Positions 26,371 to 35,267 of a DNA stretch of 64,000 nt are shown here, piece after piece. The notes under the pieces were generated by a model. It was not told where the DNA came from. It worked only from the letters and a program-made list of their open reading frames with translations, and searched no databases. This DNA is from Acetobacteroides hydrogenigenes (GTDB taxonomy: Bacteria > Bacteroidota > Bacteroidia > Bacteroidales > ZOR0009). The position numbers and the translations under genes were made by a program. Position 1 is the stretch's first letter, and every line of letters starts with the position of its first letter. The stretch is from positions 1-64,000 of the forward strand of contig NZ_SLWB01000003.1 of the NCBI RefSeq assembly GCF_004340205.1. Reading direction: 5' to 3'.

Positions 26371-27192
26371 TTACTTCTTAACAGGGATATAACCAACCTG
26401 TTTTACGATGGCTTGTCCCTTTGCTGAAAGGATAAACTTGACGAAAGGCCCAATTTGCTTATCCGAACTCTTTAGTGTGTAGAAGTAGAGTGGGCGAACA
26501 ATTGGGTATGTTCCGTTGTGCGCATTGGCAAAGCTTGGCTGAACGTATTTCCCTTCTTCGAAGGCTACCGAAACGGCCTTCACCTTTTTTTCGAGATAAG
26601 CTAATCCTACATACCCGATAGCACCCTTTGTTTGGCTTACCGATTGAATAATAGCACCGGTAGCTGGCATACTAAGAACGTTGTTGGCAAAGTTCCTCTT
26701 TTGCATTACGTGATCTTTGAAAAATTCGTAGGTTCCCGAACTCGACTCGCGAGAGTAAACCACAATCTTAAGATCTGCGCCTCCAACTTGTTTCCAGTTG
26801 GTTATCTTTCCGGTAAAAATGTCCTCAAGTTGCTGGCGGGTTAGCTTCCCAACTTTGTTCGATGGGTTAACAATTACCGCAAGTGCATCCCACCCAATGG
26901 TTGTTTCGTTGTATGCCTTCTTAGTGGCATTTAACTTCATCTTTTCGTCCATTTTTAGCGAACGAGAGGCCATTGCGATATCGGTAGAACCACTAAGTAG
27001 TGCGGCAATTCCTACACCAGATCCGCCACCGGTTACCGATATGCTGGTTCCCTTATTGGTTTTCATAAAAGTTTCTGCTTCTTTTTGAACTAGTGGAAGA
27101 CATGTGTCGCTGCCTTTTACCACTACCTTTTGGCTAAAGCCAACCTGCGAAATCAGAAGGATTCCTGCTAAAACTGAAAGTGTCTTCTTCAT
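26371..27192 (-). CDS. pstS: Phosphate-binding periplasmic protein
   Basis: A 273-residue periplasmic solute-binding protein with signal peptide MKKTLSVLAGILLISQVGFS. Phosphate-site motifs are present: VVKGSDTCLP at the N-terminus, SVTGGGSGVGIAAL, DIAMASR and YSRESSSGTYEFF. It captures phosphate for a Pst ABC importer; pstCAB is not nearby. It lies 37 bp after the porin gene on the same strand, forming an uptake pair. No Pho box is recognisable. Confidence 0.92.
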   Translation of the reverse strand: MKKTLSVLAGILLISQVGFSQKVVVKGSDTCLPLVQKEAETFMKTNKGTSISVTGGGSGVGIAALLSGSTDIAMASRSLKMDEKMKLNATKKAYNETTIGWDALAVIVNPSNKVGKLTRQQLEDIFTGKITNWKQVGGADLKIVVYSRESSSGTYEFFKDHVMQKRNFANNVLSMPATGAIIQSVSQTKGAIGYVGLAYLEKKVKAVSVAFEEGKYVQPSFANAHNGTYPIVRPLYFYTLKSSDKQIGPFVKFILSAKGQAIVKQVGYIPVKK

Positions 27193-27229
27193 ATTTTTGT
27201 GTTTTAAAAAGTTTTACTCTTTTATTTCG

Positions 27230-28501
27230 TTAGAACTTGTACTGTATGCGAAGCGTAAATAGATTGTTGTTGAGACCTGCTGCCGAGAATTTGCCGTTGC
27301 TGGTTTTCTCGTAGCGGTTAAAGTCGTACTGCGCAGTAAAGCGTAGGTTCTTGTTTGGCTCGTAGAAGGTGCCCAAACTTGTTGTGGTAAGCTTTAGATC
27401 GGTAGCGTTGGTGGCGGTTAGACCTGTTGCTGAAAGTCCAACTTCGTTACCCTTTACCTTGGTATTGGGGTCGTACCAGTCGTAGCGGCCGTATACCGAG
27501 AACTTGTGGATTTGCTGGATTAGCGTTACGTAGCTTCCGGCAAACTCGCGGAGAAACGACGCTGTGGTGGGTAATGCTCCATAGTCGGGGCTCTTGCTAC
27601 TTTTTGACGTTCCTGGCTGCTTGCCAAAGATGTACTCCGATACCAGCTGGGTTTTGCCTATTGGGGTTTTTACCGAAAGTTGCGCATCGAACCCTACGTA
27701 CTGGCGCTTAAGGCTTGCGCCTACCTCGTCGATAGTTCCCGTATAGGCGCTGATACCGCTTGCGTTGTCCATTTTGTAGACCGTTGTGGTTGGGTTGTAA
27801 ACGCGTCCGGAGTACAGCGATGCTCCTAGGTTGATGTAAACGTTGCTGCTCGAAAGCCCGCTGTAGGAAATTTTCCCAATAAAGTCTTTAAACTTATCGA
27901 CATCGGCATATATGCCGTTTCCGTTAAAGAAGCTACCCTTTACGGTAAGCCCTTTTAGAGCCGATTGCCCATCGGCCTTGTAGGTAAGCATTGCGCCTAC
28001 TTCCTGCTCGCCGGGGAATAGGGTTTGGAACATCATTGGGCGTTCTACAACCTCCATCGACGACGAGGAGTACTCTATGGCGTATCCAAAGGGGCGCTCG
28101 AAAATACCACCCGTGAGCGAAAGCGATTGGGCGAATGGAGCAGTCAGGTTGAGGTAGGCATTCCTTACGCTAATGCCTTTTTCGGTGGCATCGAGAAGTA
28201 ACACGGCCGAGCCAAAGCTCATGTCGTAGCCAAACTTTATGCGGGCGCGGCGTACCGATATACGGTTGTCTACCTCGTTGGCAAAATTTCCTCCGTTAAA
28301 GGTCTTGGCTCCTAAGGTGTCGGCATACTGGTACTGAGCCTGAATGTAGCCGCTTACCTTAAGGTTGGAGAGCGCGCTGGTTTGCTTCTTGAGCAGGGCA
28401 ACCTCTTTGGACAGAGAATCTAGCTTGCTGGTTTGTGCGAGTGCGGATTCGCCAATCGCTGCAATTCCAAGTATAAGTACTAGTGACTTCAATCGTAACA
28501 T
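27230..28501 (-). CDS. Phosphate-selective porin family protein (OprO/OprP type)
   Basis: A 423-residue outer-membrane protein. The signal peptide (MLRLKSLVLILGIAAIGESALA) precedes a short coiled coil (LDSLSKEVALLKKQTSALS, about 27-45), as in OprP-type porins, then a Gly/aromatic-rich beta-barrel ending in LRIQYKF with a terminal Phe. It probably forms an anion channel supplying phosphate to PstS, encoded just downstream. Specificity is inferred from the neighbour. Confidence 0.85.
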   Translation of the reverse strand: MLRLKSLVLILGIAAIGESALAQTSKLDSLSKEVALLKKQTSALSNLKVSGYIQAQYQYADTLGAKTFNGGNFANEVDNRISVRRARIKFGYDMSFGSAVLLLDATEKGISVRNAYLNLTAPFAQSLSLTGGIFERPFGYAIEYSSSSMEVVERPMMFQTLFPGEQEVGAMLTYKADGQSALKGLTVKGSFFNGNGIYADVDKFKDFIGKISYSGLSSSNVYINLGASLYSGRVYNPTTTVYKMDNASGISAYTGTIDEVGASLKRQYVGFDAQLSVKTPIGKTQLVSEYIFGKQPGTSKSSKSPDYGALPTTASFLREFAGSYVTLIQQIHKFSVYGRYDWYDPNTKVKGNEVGLSATGLTATNATDLKLTTTSLGTFYEPNKNLRFTAQYDFNRYEKTSNGKFSAAGLNNNLFTLRIQYKF

Positions 28502-29166
28502 CGTCTTGTTCGGTTTGAGTTATTTTTCTAAGTGCAAATAAAGGGTAATCCTATTAACTTGAATTGAATGCTGGATTAAGTATTAGCTAAGTATTCCATC
28601 GTCTAAAGGAACTGTATATTATTGTTGGTAACATTAAGTTAACAGATGGTATAGTATAATGTTTTGATGTTGCATTTTGAAGTCGGCTTGTCTTTATGTA
28701 TCGGGACGCGCGCATTGGACTTGGTATAGCGGAAGCATACCGTTGGTTGCTGGAGGTGCTTATTCTTAATGTCAAAAAACGAACGGTAAATGTTGTTAAG
28801 GTGCTTTTTTGTTGCTCACAGCTGTACGGTTCGTTTAACGATCAAAACAGATGTTGTTGAGCATCGTCTATTTCAACTTGTTTGTAGGCTGCCCTTTTTG
28901 ATGATTTCTTGTGTCAAGTAATTAGCTGTTGGTCGGTGTCCTGTGTGGACTAGTATTGTTGGTAATTCCTTATTTTGATACTTTCGGAATCACAAATTTG
29001 GAGTATTAGGCCTGTCCCTAAATTAGGCTTTAAGTAGACATGAGGAGAGCAAAATGTTGTGTCGTAGCAAGCTAATTACAGAAATGCTAGTGGAGATCAC
29101 GAAGGGGAATGTTGCCGGTACTGTATAGAGTTTTCTACAACAGTGTTTGAATTAAATCAAGATAGG
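28502..29166. other. 665-bp intergenic region without recognisable gene
   Basis: This gap separates the divergent porin and DUF4914 genes. I see no ORF with coding character and no clear hairpin-T-run terminators. TGTCAAAAAACGAACGG and GTACGGTTCGTTTAACG share a short inverted CGAAC/GTTCG motif. TACTTTCG near 28980 only partly fits the TAnnTTTG box. Confidence 0.6.
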
Positions 29167-31086
29167 ATGAATAATCTTTTAGAAACTTTAGCAGCAAAGG
29201 GAGTAAAGCTTTCGGCGAGCCTCATCGATGTTCTAAGTGGCTGTAAAAAGGTAACGGTGTTCAACTCCATCGAGGAATTGGCCGCCGCTTCTACCTGTGG
29301 TCTCGAGAACGATCTCTTTGAGGTGAAGTATGACATTCCTGGAAAGGGATTGTACACCGAGGCGGTAGTAAACCGTGTTACCAACGGTATCTCCGTCAAC
29401 TATACCGAAGCTTACATGCGTCGTCGAGATCCTAATACCATGGTTATTGCCGACGATAAGCCAACCGATAAAGTTCGTTTTAAGGATAAGTATGGCTACG
29501 ATTTCTCGGTACTTCGCAAGGAAACCGAAGATTGGCTAAAGGAGCAGGAGCTTGCCGTATTCTTCTATTTTGCAGGAAGCCACGACTTGGGTGCAGGCGG
29601 TATGGCCGTTTGCCCTGCCAATGCGGCATTCTTTGCAATGGGCTTAGGAATGCTTCAGCAGCTAATCCCTATCGAAAAGGTTGATGCCTCGTTTAGCTTC
29701 GACTCCGTTATATACGTAGCGCCACCTTTCCGTCACACCCATTTCGAAGGTAAGCAGGTGGTGGTGCATAACCGTACCGAAGATCTTCACGAATTATTCT
29801 CGTTTAATCTTTATCCTGGGCCAAGCGCCAAAAAGGGGCTGTATAGCGTTCTTCTCGACAAGGGCGAAAAGGAGAGCTGGATTACCAACCACTGCTCCAC
29901 GGTACAGGCCATTAGCCCTTACGATAACGTTACCATTTTTATGCACGAAGGTGCCAGCGGTGGCGGTAAGAGCGAAATGCACCAGCACATCTTACGCGAG
30001 CCCGACGGCCAAATCCTAATAGGTGAAAACCTGATTACCGGCGAAAAGCGTAGAATTACCATTCCGATGTTCTGCGAATTCCGCCCCGTAACCGACGATA
30101 TGGCCATTTGCCACCCATCGCTCGACAAGGGAAATGGAAAGCTTACCTTGATTGATGCCGAAAATGCGTGGTTCATCCGTGTGGATAGCATTAAGGAGTA
30201 TGGCGACGATCCATTCCTCGAAAAGCTGACCATTAAGCCTAAGAGCCCGCTTCTTTTCTTTAATGTTGAAACCAAGCCGGGGTGTACCGCTCTAGTTTGG
30301 GATCATATAGAGGATGAGCCCGGCAAGCGCTGCCCCAATCCACGTGTGGTAGTTCCTCGCGAGCTGGTTCCTAACACCGTTGATAAGCCGGTGAGCATCG
30401 ACGTACGTAGCTTTGGCGTTCGCACTCCTCCATGTACGGCCGAGGCGCCCTCGTACGGTATCATTGGTATGTTCCATATCCTTCCTCCTGCGCTGGCATG
30501 GATTTGGCGCTTGGTGGCCCCACGCGGCTTTGCCAACCCAAGCATCTCGAGCGCGAGCACAACGGCAATGGAGGCCGAGGGTGTTGGCTCGTACTGGCCA
30601 TTTGCTACCGGAACCATGGTGCATCACGCCAACATGCTGCTCGACCAGATCGTAAAAACGCCAAACGTAGAGTACACGTTGGCGCCAAACCAGCACATTG
30701 GTGCTTGGAAGGTGGGCTTTAAGCCACAGCTCTTCATGCGCGAGTACCTTACCCGCAGGGGTAACGTTAGCTTGCGTAGCGACCAGTACCAGCCAGCCCG
30801 TTGTTCGTTGCTTGGCTACGAGCTTAACTACCTTACCATCGAAGGCTCTAAGATTCCTTCTCGCTTCTTGAAGGTGTACAAGCAGCCCGAAATTGGCTTC
30901 GAAGGATACGATGAGGGCAGCCAAATTCTTCAGGAGTTCTTTGCAAGGGAGCTCAAGAGGTATTTGACGCCTGAGCTGGCTCCTCTTGGACGCCGAATTA
31001 TTGAGGCATTCCTTGCTGGGGCTAGCGTTGACGATTACAACGCCCTTCTTCCAATGATCAACAATAATCCGATTACTCAGCCCTAG
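29167..31086 (+). CDS. DUF4914-type, PEP carboxykinase-like protein
   Basis: A 639-residue cytosolic protein. It carries a kinase-type P-loop MHEGASGGGKSEMHQ near the middle and PEPCK-like metal/nucleotide surroundings, as in DUF4914, a Bacteroidota-centred family of about 630 residues. Whether it decarboxylates oxaloacetate or phosphorylates something else is unknown. The start used is ATG 29167 (MNNLLETL); GTG 29143 is an in-frame alternative. It is well terminated at 31121-31155. The DUF number is from memory and should be treated as tentative. Confidence 0.72.
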   Translation: MNNLLETLAAKGVKLSASLIDVLSGCKKVTVFNSIEELAAASTCGLENDLFEVKYDIPGKGLYTEAVVNRVTNGISVNYTEAYMRRRDPNTMVIADDKPTDKVRFKDKYGYDFSVLRKETEDWLKEQELAVFFYFAGSHDLGAGGMAVCPANAAFFAMGLGMLQQLIPIEKVDASFSFDSVIYVAPPFRHTHFEGKQVVVHNRTEDLHELFSFNLYPGPSAKKGLYSVLLDKGEKESWITNHCSTVQAISPYDNVTIFMHEGASGGGKSEMHQHILREPDGQILIGENLITGEKRRITIPMFCEFRPVTDDMAICHPSLDKGNGKLTLIDAENAWFIRVDSIKEYGDDPFLEKLTIKPKSPLLFFNVETKPGCTALVWDHIEDEPGKRCPNPRVVVPRELVPNTVDKPVSIDVRSFGVRTPPCTAEAPSYGIIGMFHILPPALAWIWRLVAPRGFANPSISSASTTAMEAEGVGSYWPFATGTMVHHANMLLDQIVKTPNVEYTLAPNQHIGAWKVGFKPQLFMREYLTRRGNVSLRSDQYQPARCSLLGYELNYLTIEGSKIPSRFLKVYKQPEIGFEGYDEGSQILQEFFARELKRYLTPELAPLGRRIIEAFLAGASVDDYNALLPMINNNPITQP

Positions 31087-31120
31087 AGGTGGCGATTGGG
31101 TATAGTCGTAAATAGTATAG

Positions 31121-31155
31121 GGTGGATGTCCATTTGTTGGATATCCACCTTTTTT
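31121..31155 (+). terminator. Terminator of the DUF4914-type gene
   Basis: GGTGGATGTCC (31121-31131) pairs with GGATATCCACC (31139-31149), followed by TTTTTT. Confidence 0.88.
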
Positions 31156-31212
31156 ATTCCTGTAGCTTTACGTTAGAAGAGAATATACCAGAGCTAGCGT
31201 AGGGGTCTGCCT

Positions 31213-31376
31213 CATAGCCGTCAGGCTAAGAGTTGTAAGCACTATGTTTTAGAAAGGAAAGGACAGATGTTAAGCGCCGTCGCATGATTGAAGCTGCTTA
31301 TTCCCTCCCAAGGAGGGGATAACGTGCTGCTTTTGGGCGTTTATTCTTTAGATTTTGGCTTAGCCTGACGGCTATG
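31213..31376. repeat. Dispersed inverted-repeat element, copy c (MITE/REP-like)
   Basis: A perfect 18-bp terminal inverted repeat: CATAGCCGTCAGGCTAAG (31213-31230) and its complement (31359-31376). Relative to the element at 10363, an A-to-G change in the left arm is matched by T-to-C in the right arm, so the arms stay paired. The interior has CCCTCCCAAGGAGGGG and shares its right 60 nt with the 10363 copy. With the two adjacent terminators it accounts for the 392-bp gap before the LTA-synthase gene. Confidence 0.82.
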
Positions 31377-31415
31377 CGCGAGTACGCTCCGCTTAGCTGG
31401 AGGTATCCCCCGCAT

Positions 31416-31450
31416 CATAAAAAAAGCGCAGCCCCTTCGGACTACGCTTT
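31416..31450 (-). terminator. Terminator of the first LTA-synthase-type gene
   Basis: AAAGCG-CAGCCCC and its partner CGGACTACGCTTT form an imperfect stem; the minus strand then reads TTTTTTTATG. Confidence 0.7.
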
Positions 31451-31478
31451 CCGTTCTCTTCTGCCTAACCGCGATTGC

Positions 31479-33416
31479 CTACTTCGCCACCAGGTCGTTT
31501 GCAATCATTCGGTTGTTGTACTGCTGCAGTACGGCCTTCATCTTGGTTTCGTACTTGGCGATATCGGCCTTGCCCAGGAGGTTGTTCTTGAGCGCAGGGT
31601 CTTTCTTGTAGTCGAACACCTGCGTTATCTTTTTTCCATCGAAGTAGATCACCATATTGTCCATCATAAACTGGTAGGCGTCGCCGATGTAGTTGATCAC
31701 GAAGGTGTCGTTCTTCTTCTCCAGGAGGTTGGTGCCGAACGATACGAAGGGCTTGCTGTAGCCCAGGTGGCTCAGCAGCGTTGGCATGATGTCTACCTGC
31801 TGGGCTAGGCGGTTGTCGACGCCCTTTAGCGAGCCATCGGGGGTGTAGAATATCAGCGGAACCGCAAAGGCGTTGATGTTGGTCTTGTACTCGGCGTGCA
31901 CGGGCGATACGCTGTGGTCGGCCGTAATCACGAATACCGTATTCTTAAACCAGGGCTGATTCTTTATGCTGTTGAAGAATAGGCGCAGCGCGTTGTCGGT
32001 GTAGCCCACGCACTGGTGCAGCGGAAGCGTTCCCTTGGGGAATGCCCCCTCGTACTTGGCGGGTACCTTAAAGGGGTGGTGCGACGAGGCCGAGAAGAGC
32101 GCCGTAAAGAAGGGCTTCTTCATCTGCCCCATTTGGGCGCCCCAGTACTTCATAAAGGGCTCGTCCCAGATGGCCCACATGCCGTCGAACTCGGCGTCGT
32201 TGTTGAACTCGGTCTTGCCGTAGTACTTCTGGAACCCGGCCAGCTTGCTGAAGGCCAAAAAGCCCATCGAGCCGTTGGGCGCTCCGTGGAAGAACGAGGT
32301 CTCGTAGCCCTCGCCGTCCAGCAGGCTGGCAATGGAGTTAACGCGGTTGGTGGAGTACTCCGATATCACGTAGGGCTGCACCAGCGCGGGCAGCGAGGCC
32401 AGCACCGAGGGCATGGCGTCAATCGACTTGCGCCCGTTGGCGTAGGCGTTGGGGAACACCAGGCTCTGCTGGGCCAGCGAGTCGAGGAAGGGAGTGTAGC
32501 CCTTGTACGTTCCTCCATCCAGCGTTTTGTTGAAGGCGCCGAAGTGCTCGCGGGCAAAGCTCTCGAGGATGATCACCACCACGTTCTTCTTCTGGGCAGG
32601 GGCGGGCAGGTCGTACTTCATCACCGGGTTAAAGCCCTCGGCCAGCTCCTTTTCCGAGGCAAAGAAGTCCATCTTGGTGAACGACTTGTTGCCGAAGGTG
32701 CGGATAAAGCAGAAAGGGGTGTTCACCACCAGGTACACCTGCTCGGCCGACTTCACGTACTCGCCCGCGTTGCTGATGGTGATGGGCCGCGTGCTGTGCT
32801 TAAAGTCGCCGCGGATGCCGGCAACGGTAAAGGCGCTAAACACGAGCAGCATCACCAGGGCAAAGGGGTAGGCGTAGTACCACTTGCCGATGGGCGTTGG
32901 CTGCGGTTTGGGCTTGCGGGTGAGGTACACCAGCGCCGCCACCAGGGCCGCAAAGATCAGGTACACGTACCAGTAGTCCACCATAAAGCGCAGCGATAGC
33001 GACACCATGTTGTCCTCGTTCTTGAGGATGTCGTACACGCTGGCGGTGGTGCGCTTCAGTATAAAGGGGTAGTACTTAAAGTCGAGGGCGTTGAGGGCCA
33101 GCCCCAGCGAGTTGACGATGATAAACCACCAGCGCAGGAACTTCTGGTAGCCGCTGCGGTACTTCCAGGGGTGCGGAAGGATGTACAGCAGCATGTAAAC
33201 CGCGTTGAGGTAGAGCAGCCCCGCAATGTCGAACTTAACGCCGCCGCGCATGATGGTCATCAGGTCGGCGAAGCTTACGTTGGGGAACAGCGACAGGTTA
33301 AAGCCGTAGAATAGCAGCCTGCAAATGGCGTACAGGACTAGCAGAACGCCAAACTGGTAGAGGAGCACCACGTACTCGTTCTCCAGCCAGCTCTTATTGA
33401 ACCAGTTCTTCTTCAT
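31479..33416 (-). CDS. LTA synthase family (sulfatase-fold) membrane enzyme, paralog 1
   Basis: A 645-residue inner-membrane enzyme: about five N-terminal membrane helices (residues 15-200), then a periplasmic alkaline-phosphatase/sulfatase domain. Markers are VVVIILESFAREHFG, YANGRKSIDAMPSVLASLPA with the nucleophile Thr replaced by Ser or its neighbour, FHGAPNGSMGF and VFVITADHSV. Such enzymes transfer phosphoglycerol or phosphoethanolamine. In a Gram-negative host the acceptor is more likely an envelope glycan or lipid than lipoteichoic acid. The start used is ATG 33416 (TTG 33419 is adjacent). By eye the coding DNA is visibly more GC-rich than the dar cluster. Confidence 0.88.
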   Translation of the reverse strand: MKKNWFNKSWLENEYVVLLYQFGVLLVLYAICRLLFYGFNLSLFPNVSFADLMTIMRGGVKFDIAGLLYLNAVYMLLYILPHPWKYRSGYQKFLRWWFIIVNSLGLALNALDFKYYPFILKRTTASVYDILKNEDNMVSLSLRFMVDYWYVYLIFAALVAALVYLTRKPKPQPTPIGKWYYAYPFALVMLLVFSAFTVAGIRGDFKHSTRPITISNAGEYVKSAEQVYLVVNTPFCFIRTFGNKSFTKMDFFASEKELAEGFNPVMKYDLPAPAQKKNVVVIILESFAREHFGAFNKTLDGGTYKGYTPFLDSLAQQSLVFPNAYANGRKSIDAMPSVLASLPALVQPYVISEYSTNRVNSIASLLDGEGYETSFFHGAPNGSMGFLAFSKLAGFQKYYGKTEFNNDAEFDGMWAIWDEPFMKYWGAQMGQMKKPFFTALFSASSHHPFKVPAKYEGAFPKGTLPLHQCVGYTDNALRLFFNSIKNQPWFKNTVFVITADHSVSPVHAEYKTNINAFAVPLIFYTPDGSLKGVDNRLAQQVDIMPTLLSHLGYSKPFVSFGTNLLEKKNDTFVINYIGDAYQFMMDNMVIYFDGKKITQVFDYKKDPALKNNLLGKADIAKYETKMKAVLQQYNNRMIANDLVAK

Positions 33417-33616
33417 CAATTTTGAATATCGTTACTGGGGGGCAAATTTATAATTAATTCGTTGGAATGAAGTGCTAAACAATGCTTGCAACAGCTTCCG
33501 AAGCCAAATCGGCTACACGAATGGGCGGAAGGAGGGAACCGGTGATCGCTTTTTTAAAAAGCATCGATCATAATGGAGGTAGACGTAAAGGAATCAGCAA
33601 GCCGTAGCACAAAGTG

Positions 33617-33736
33617 TATCCCCCTTTGGAGGGGGGAAGGGGGGAGGAAAATAGACATCAGAGGTAAATGCTTGATGCCAATAAGGGCTATACACTTCTA
33701 TAAAATCCACCCCCTAACCCCCGCCAGCGGGGGATA
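33617..33736. repeat. Imperfect inverted repeat (REP-like, C/G-rich)
   Basis: The left arm (33617-33652, TATCCCCC...GGGGGGAGG) is an imperfect complement of the right arm (33701-33736, TAAAATCCACCCCC...GGGGGATA). The arm layout recalls the interior of the element at 10363. The rest of the 950-bp gap between paralog 1 and the DUF6261 gene holds the 33781-34149 array and no convincing gene. Confidence 0.6.
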
Positions 33737-33780
33737 TCCTTCGGAATAGAGTAGTGTAAATCTTAAAGGTAAAATCTCTG

Positions 33781-34149
33781 GCTGTGGAAGCACAAAACGG
33801 GGCTCAAACATCCACCCACAGGCTGTGGGAGCACAAAACGGGTCTCGAACGTTTACCCACAGACTGTGGGAGCACAATACGGGTCTCGAACGTTTACCCA
33901 CAAGCTGTGGGAGCGCAAAATGGGTTTCAAACGTCCATCCACACGCTGTGGGAGCACAAAATGGGTTTCAAACGTCCATCCACAGGCTGTGGGAGCACAA
34001 AATGGGTTTCAAACGTCCATCCACAAGCTGTGGGAGCGCAAAATGTTTTTCAAACGTCCATCCACAGGCTGTGGGTTCACAAAATGGGTTTCAAGCATCC
34101 ATCCACAGGCGGTGGGTTCACAAAATGGATCGTAAACGTACATTTGGCA
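33781..34149. repeat. Tandem array 4: 9 x 41 bp
   Basis: Nine contiguous 41-bp units begin at 33781 and step by 41; the last (34109-34149) is decayed. At each unit junction lies a palindrome CCCACAG-N-CTGTGGG (7-bp arms), with some mismatched variants. Unit interiors hold AAATGGGTTTCAAACGTCCATC. It is between divergent genes, LTA-synthase paralog 1 and DUF6261. Open frames running across it are rejected as coding. Confidence 0.94.
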
Positions 34150-34366
34150 GGGCTTATTTCCTTTTACCTTAAAAGATTGGGATAGGTGAAGCCGATGGCG
34201 TGCATCTAGCTGGTCCAATAGCGCTGCCAAAAGGGTGGCAGCGCTTAGCAGGTATGCCAAAAGGCGAAAAATTATAGCAAAAATTTAAAAAATTAACAGA
34301 ATATAGCGATGGATTAACAGAACTTTTATAAGTTTATGGGCGAAACGCTCAAAAGTATTCTTTTAG

Positions 34367-35122
34367 ATGAAAACAAAATCGATTCATTTAAGTAACCTTA
34401 GGGTTGTAGAGCTGCTAACCTTTCTGGAGCGCATTCTTCCGGTGCTCAACCAAAATGCTGCACTCAACGCCAAGCTAAAGCAAAAGGTCGACGAGCTGGT
34501 AAGGGCAACCCAGGAGCTCGCTGCGGCGCAGAGCCAGGGCTCGTTCGAGAACGAAACCAAGGCGGTAAAGCAGGCAGCCAAGAGGCTTAACGAAAGCATC
34601 AAGCTTTTCGTCAAGTTTGTAGATGCCTTTACCCACAGCGATAGTGCGGCAACCAAGGAGCAGGCCACCCTTATTCTCTCGGCCGTTAGGCGCGAGATGC
34701 CAACCCTTACCGGTGGAGTGCAAAAGGCGCAGCCGGGTGTTGTTGATGGGCTAAACCAGCTCTTTACCACCAACAGCCGCTATGCCGACTCGCTCGTAGC
34801 GCTTGGCGCCAAGCCGTTTTGGACCAAGGTGATGGACGAAAAGAGCAGCTTCGAAGGGGTGTACAGCAACCGTACCGCCGTTAAGGCCAGCGAAGAGGAT
34901 GCCGAGTCGGCCTACGAGATCAGCAAAACGGTTCGACCTCAGGTAAAGGCCCTTCTCGAATTCCTCGACGATCTTTACAGCGTAGAGGAGAAGCCCGAAT
35001 ACGCCGATATGATTGGTAAGATTAACGTGGAGATCGATGCCGTAATGGCCGTAATCCACACCCGCGAAACGCTTGCCGAAAAGGCCAAAAAGGAAAAAGA
35101 GCAGAACCGTTCACAAGAATAG
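34367..35122 (+). CDS. DUF6261-type conserved hypothetical protein
   Basis: A 251-residue cytosolic, alpha-helical protein, highly Ala/Lys/Glu-rich, with coiled-coil character (AELNAKLKQKVDELVRATQELA-like at about 30-55 and a lysine-rich C-terminal tail). It is similar in appearance to the DUF6261 family of Bacteroidota; I recognise no catalytic motif. Its ATG lies about 215 bp after tandem array 4 and a terminator follows. Function unknown. Confidence 0.65.
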   Translation: MKTKSIHLSNLRVVELLTFLERILPVLNQNAALNAKLKQKVDELVRATQELAAAQSQGSFENETKAVKQAAKRLNESIKLFVKFVDAFTHSDSAATKEQATLILSAVRREMPTLTGGVQKAQPGVVDGLNQLFTTNSRYADSLVALGAKPFWTKVMDEKSSFEGVYSNRTAVKASEEDAESAYEISKTVRPQVKALLEFLDDLYSVEEKPEYADMIGKINVEIDAVMAVIHTRETLAEKAKKEKEQNRSQE

Positions 35123-35159
35123 TTCAATCATTTGTTATTATTAGTTTGTTAATTTCAAA

Positions 35160-35192
35160 GCCCCTCTTCCGCGACGGAACGGGGGTTTTTTT
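35160..35192 (+). terminator. Terminator of the DUF6261-type gene
   Basis: GCCCCTCTTCCG pairs (with one bulge) with CGGAACGGGGG, followed by TTTTTTT. Confidence 0.8.
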
Positions 35193-35267
35193 GTGGCCCG
35201 AGGGTCGTGGGCGGTAGCCCCTTCACCGCAGGCGTTGGTTCTGCCCTTTTGCCTTATGGTATAGCGT

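Noticed and set aside
26154-26396. An 80-residue frame on the minus strand between pstS and the dar operon
   Set aside because: It spans the pstS terminator hairpin and part of two other genes and has no coding character.
32016-32999. A 327-residue frame on the plus strand inside the LTA-synthase paralog 1 gene
   Set aside because: It is antisense to a well-supported gene and reflects its high GC content.
33784-34260. Frames through tandem array 4 (83-133 residues)
   Set aside because: 41-bp units shift frame each repeat; no ribosome site or conserved-looking sequence.
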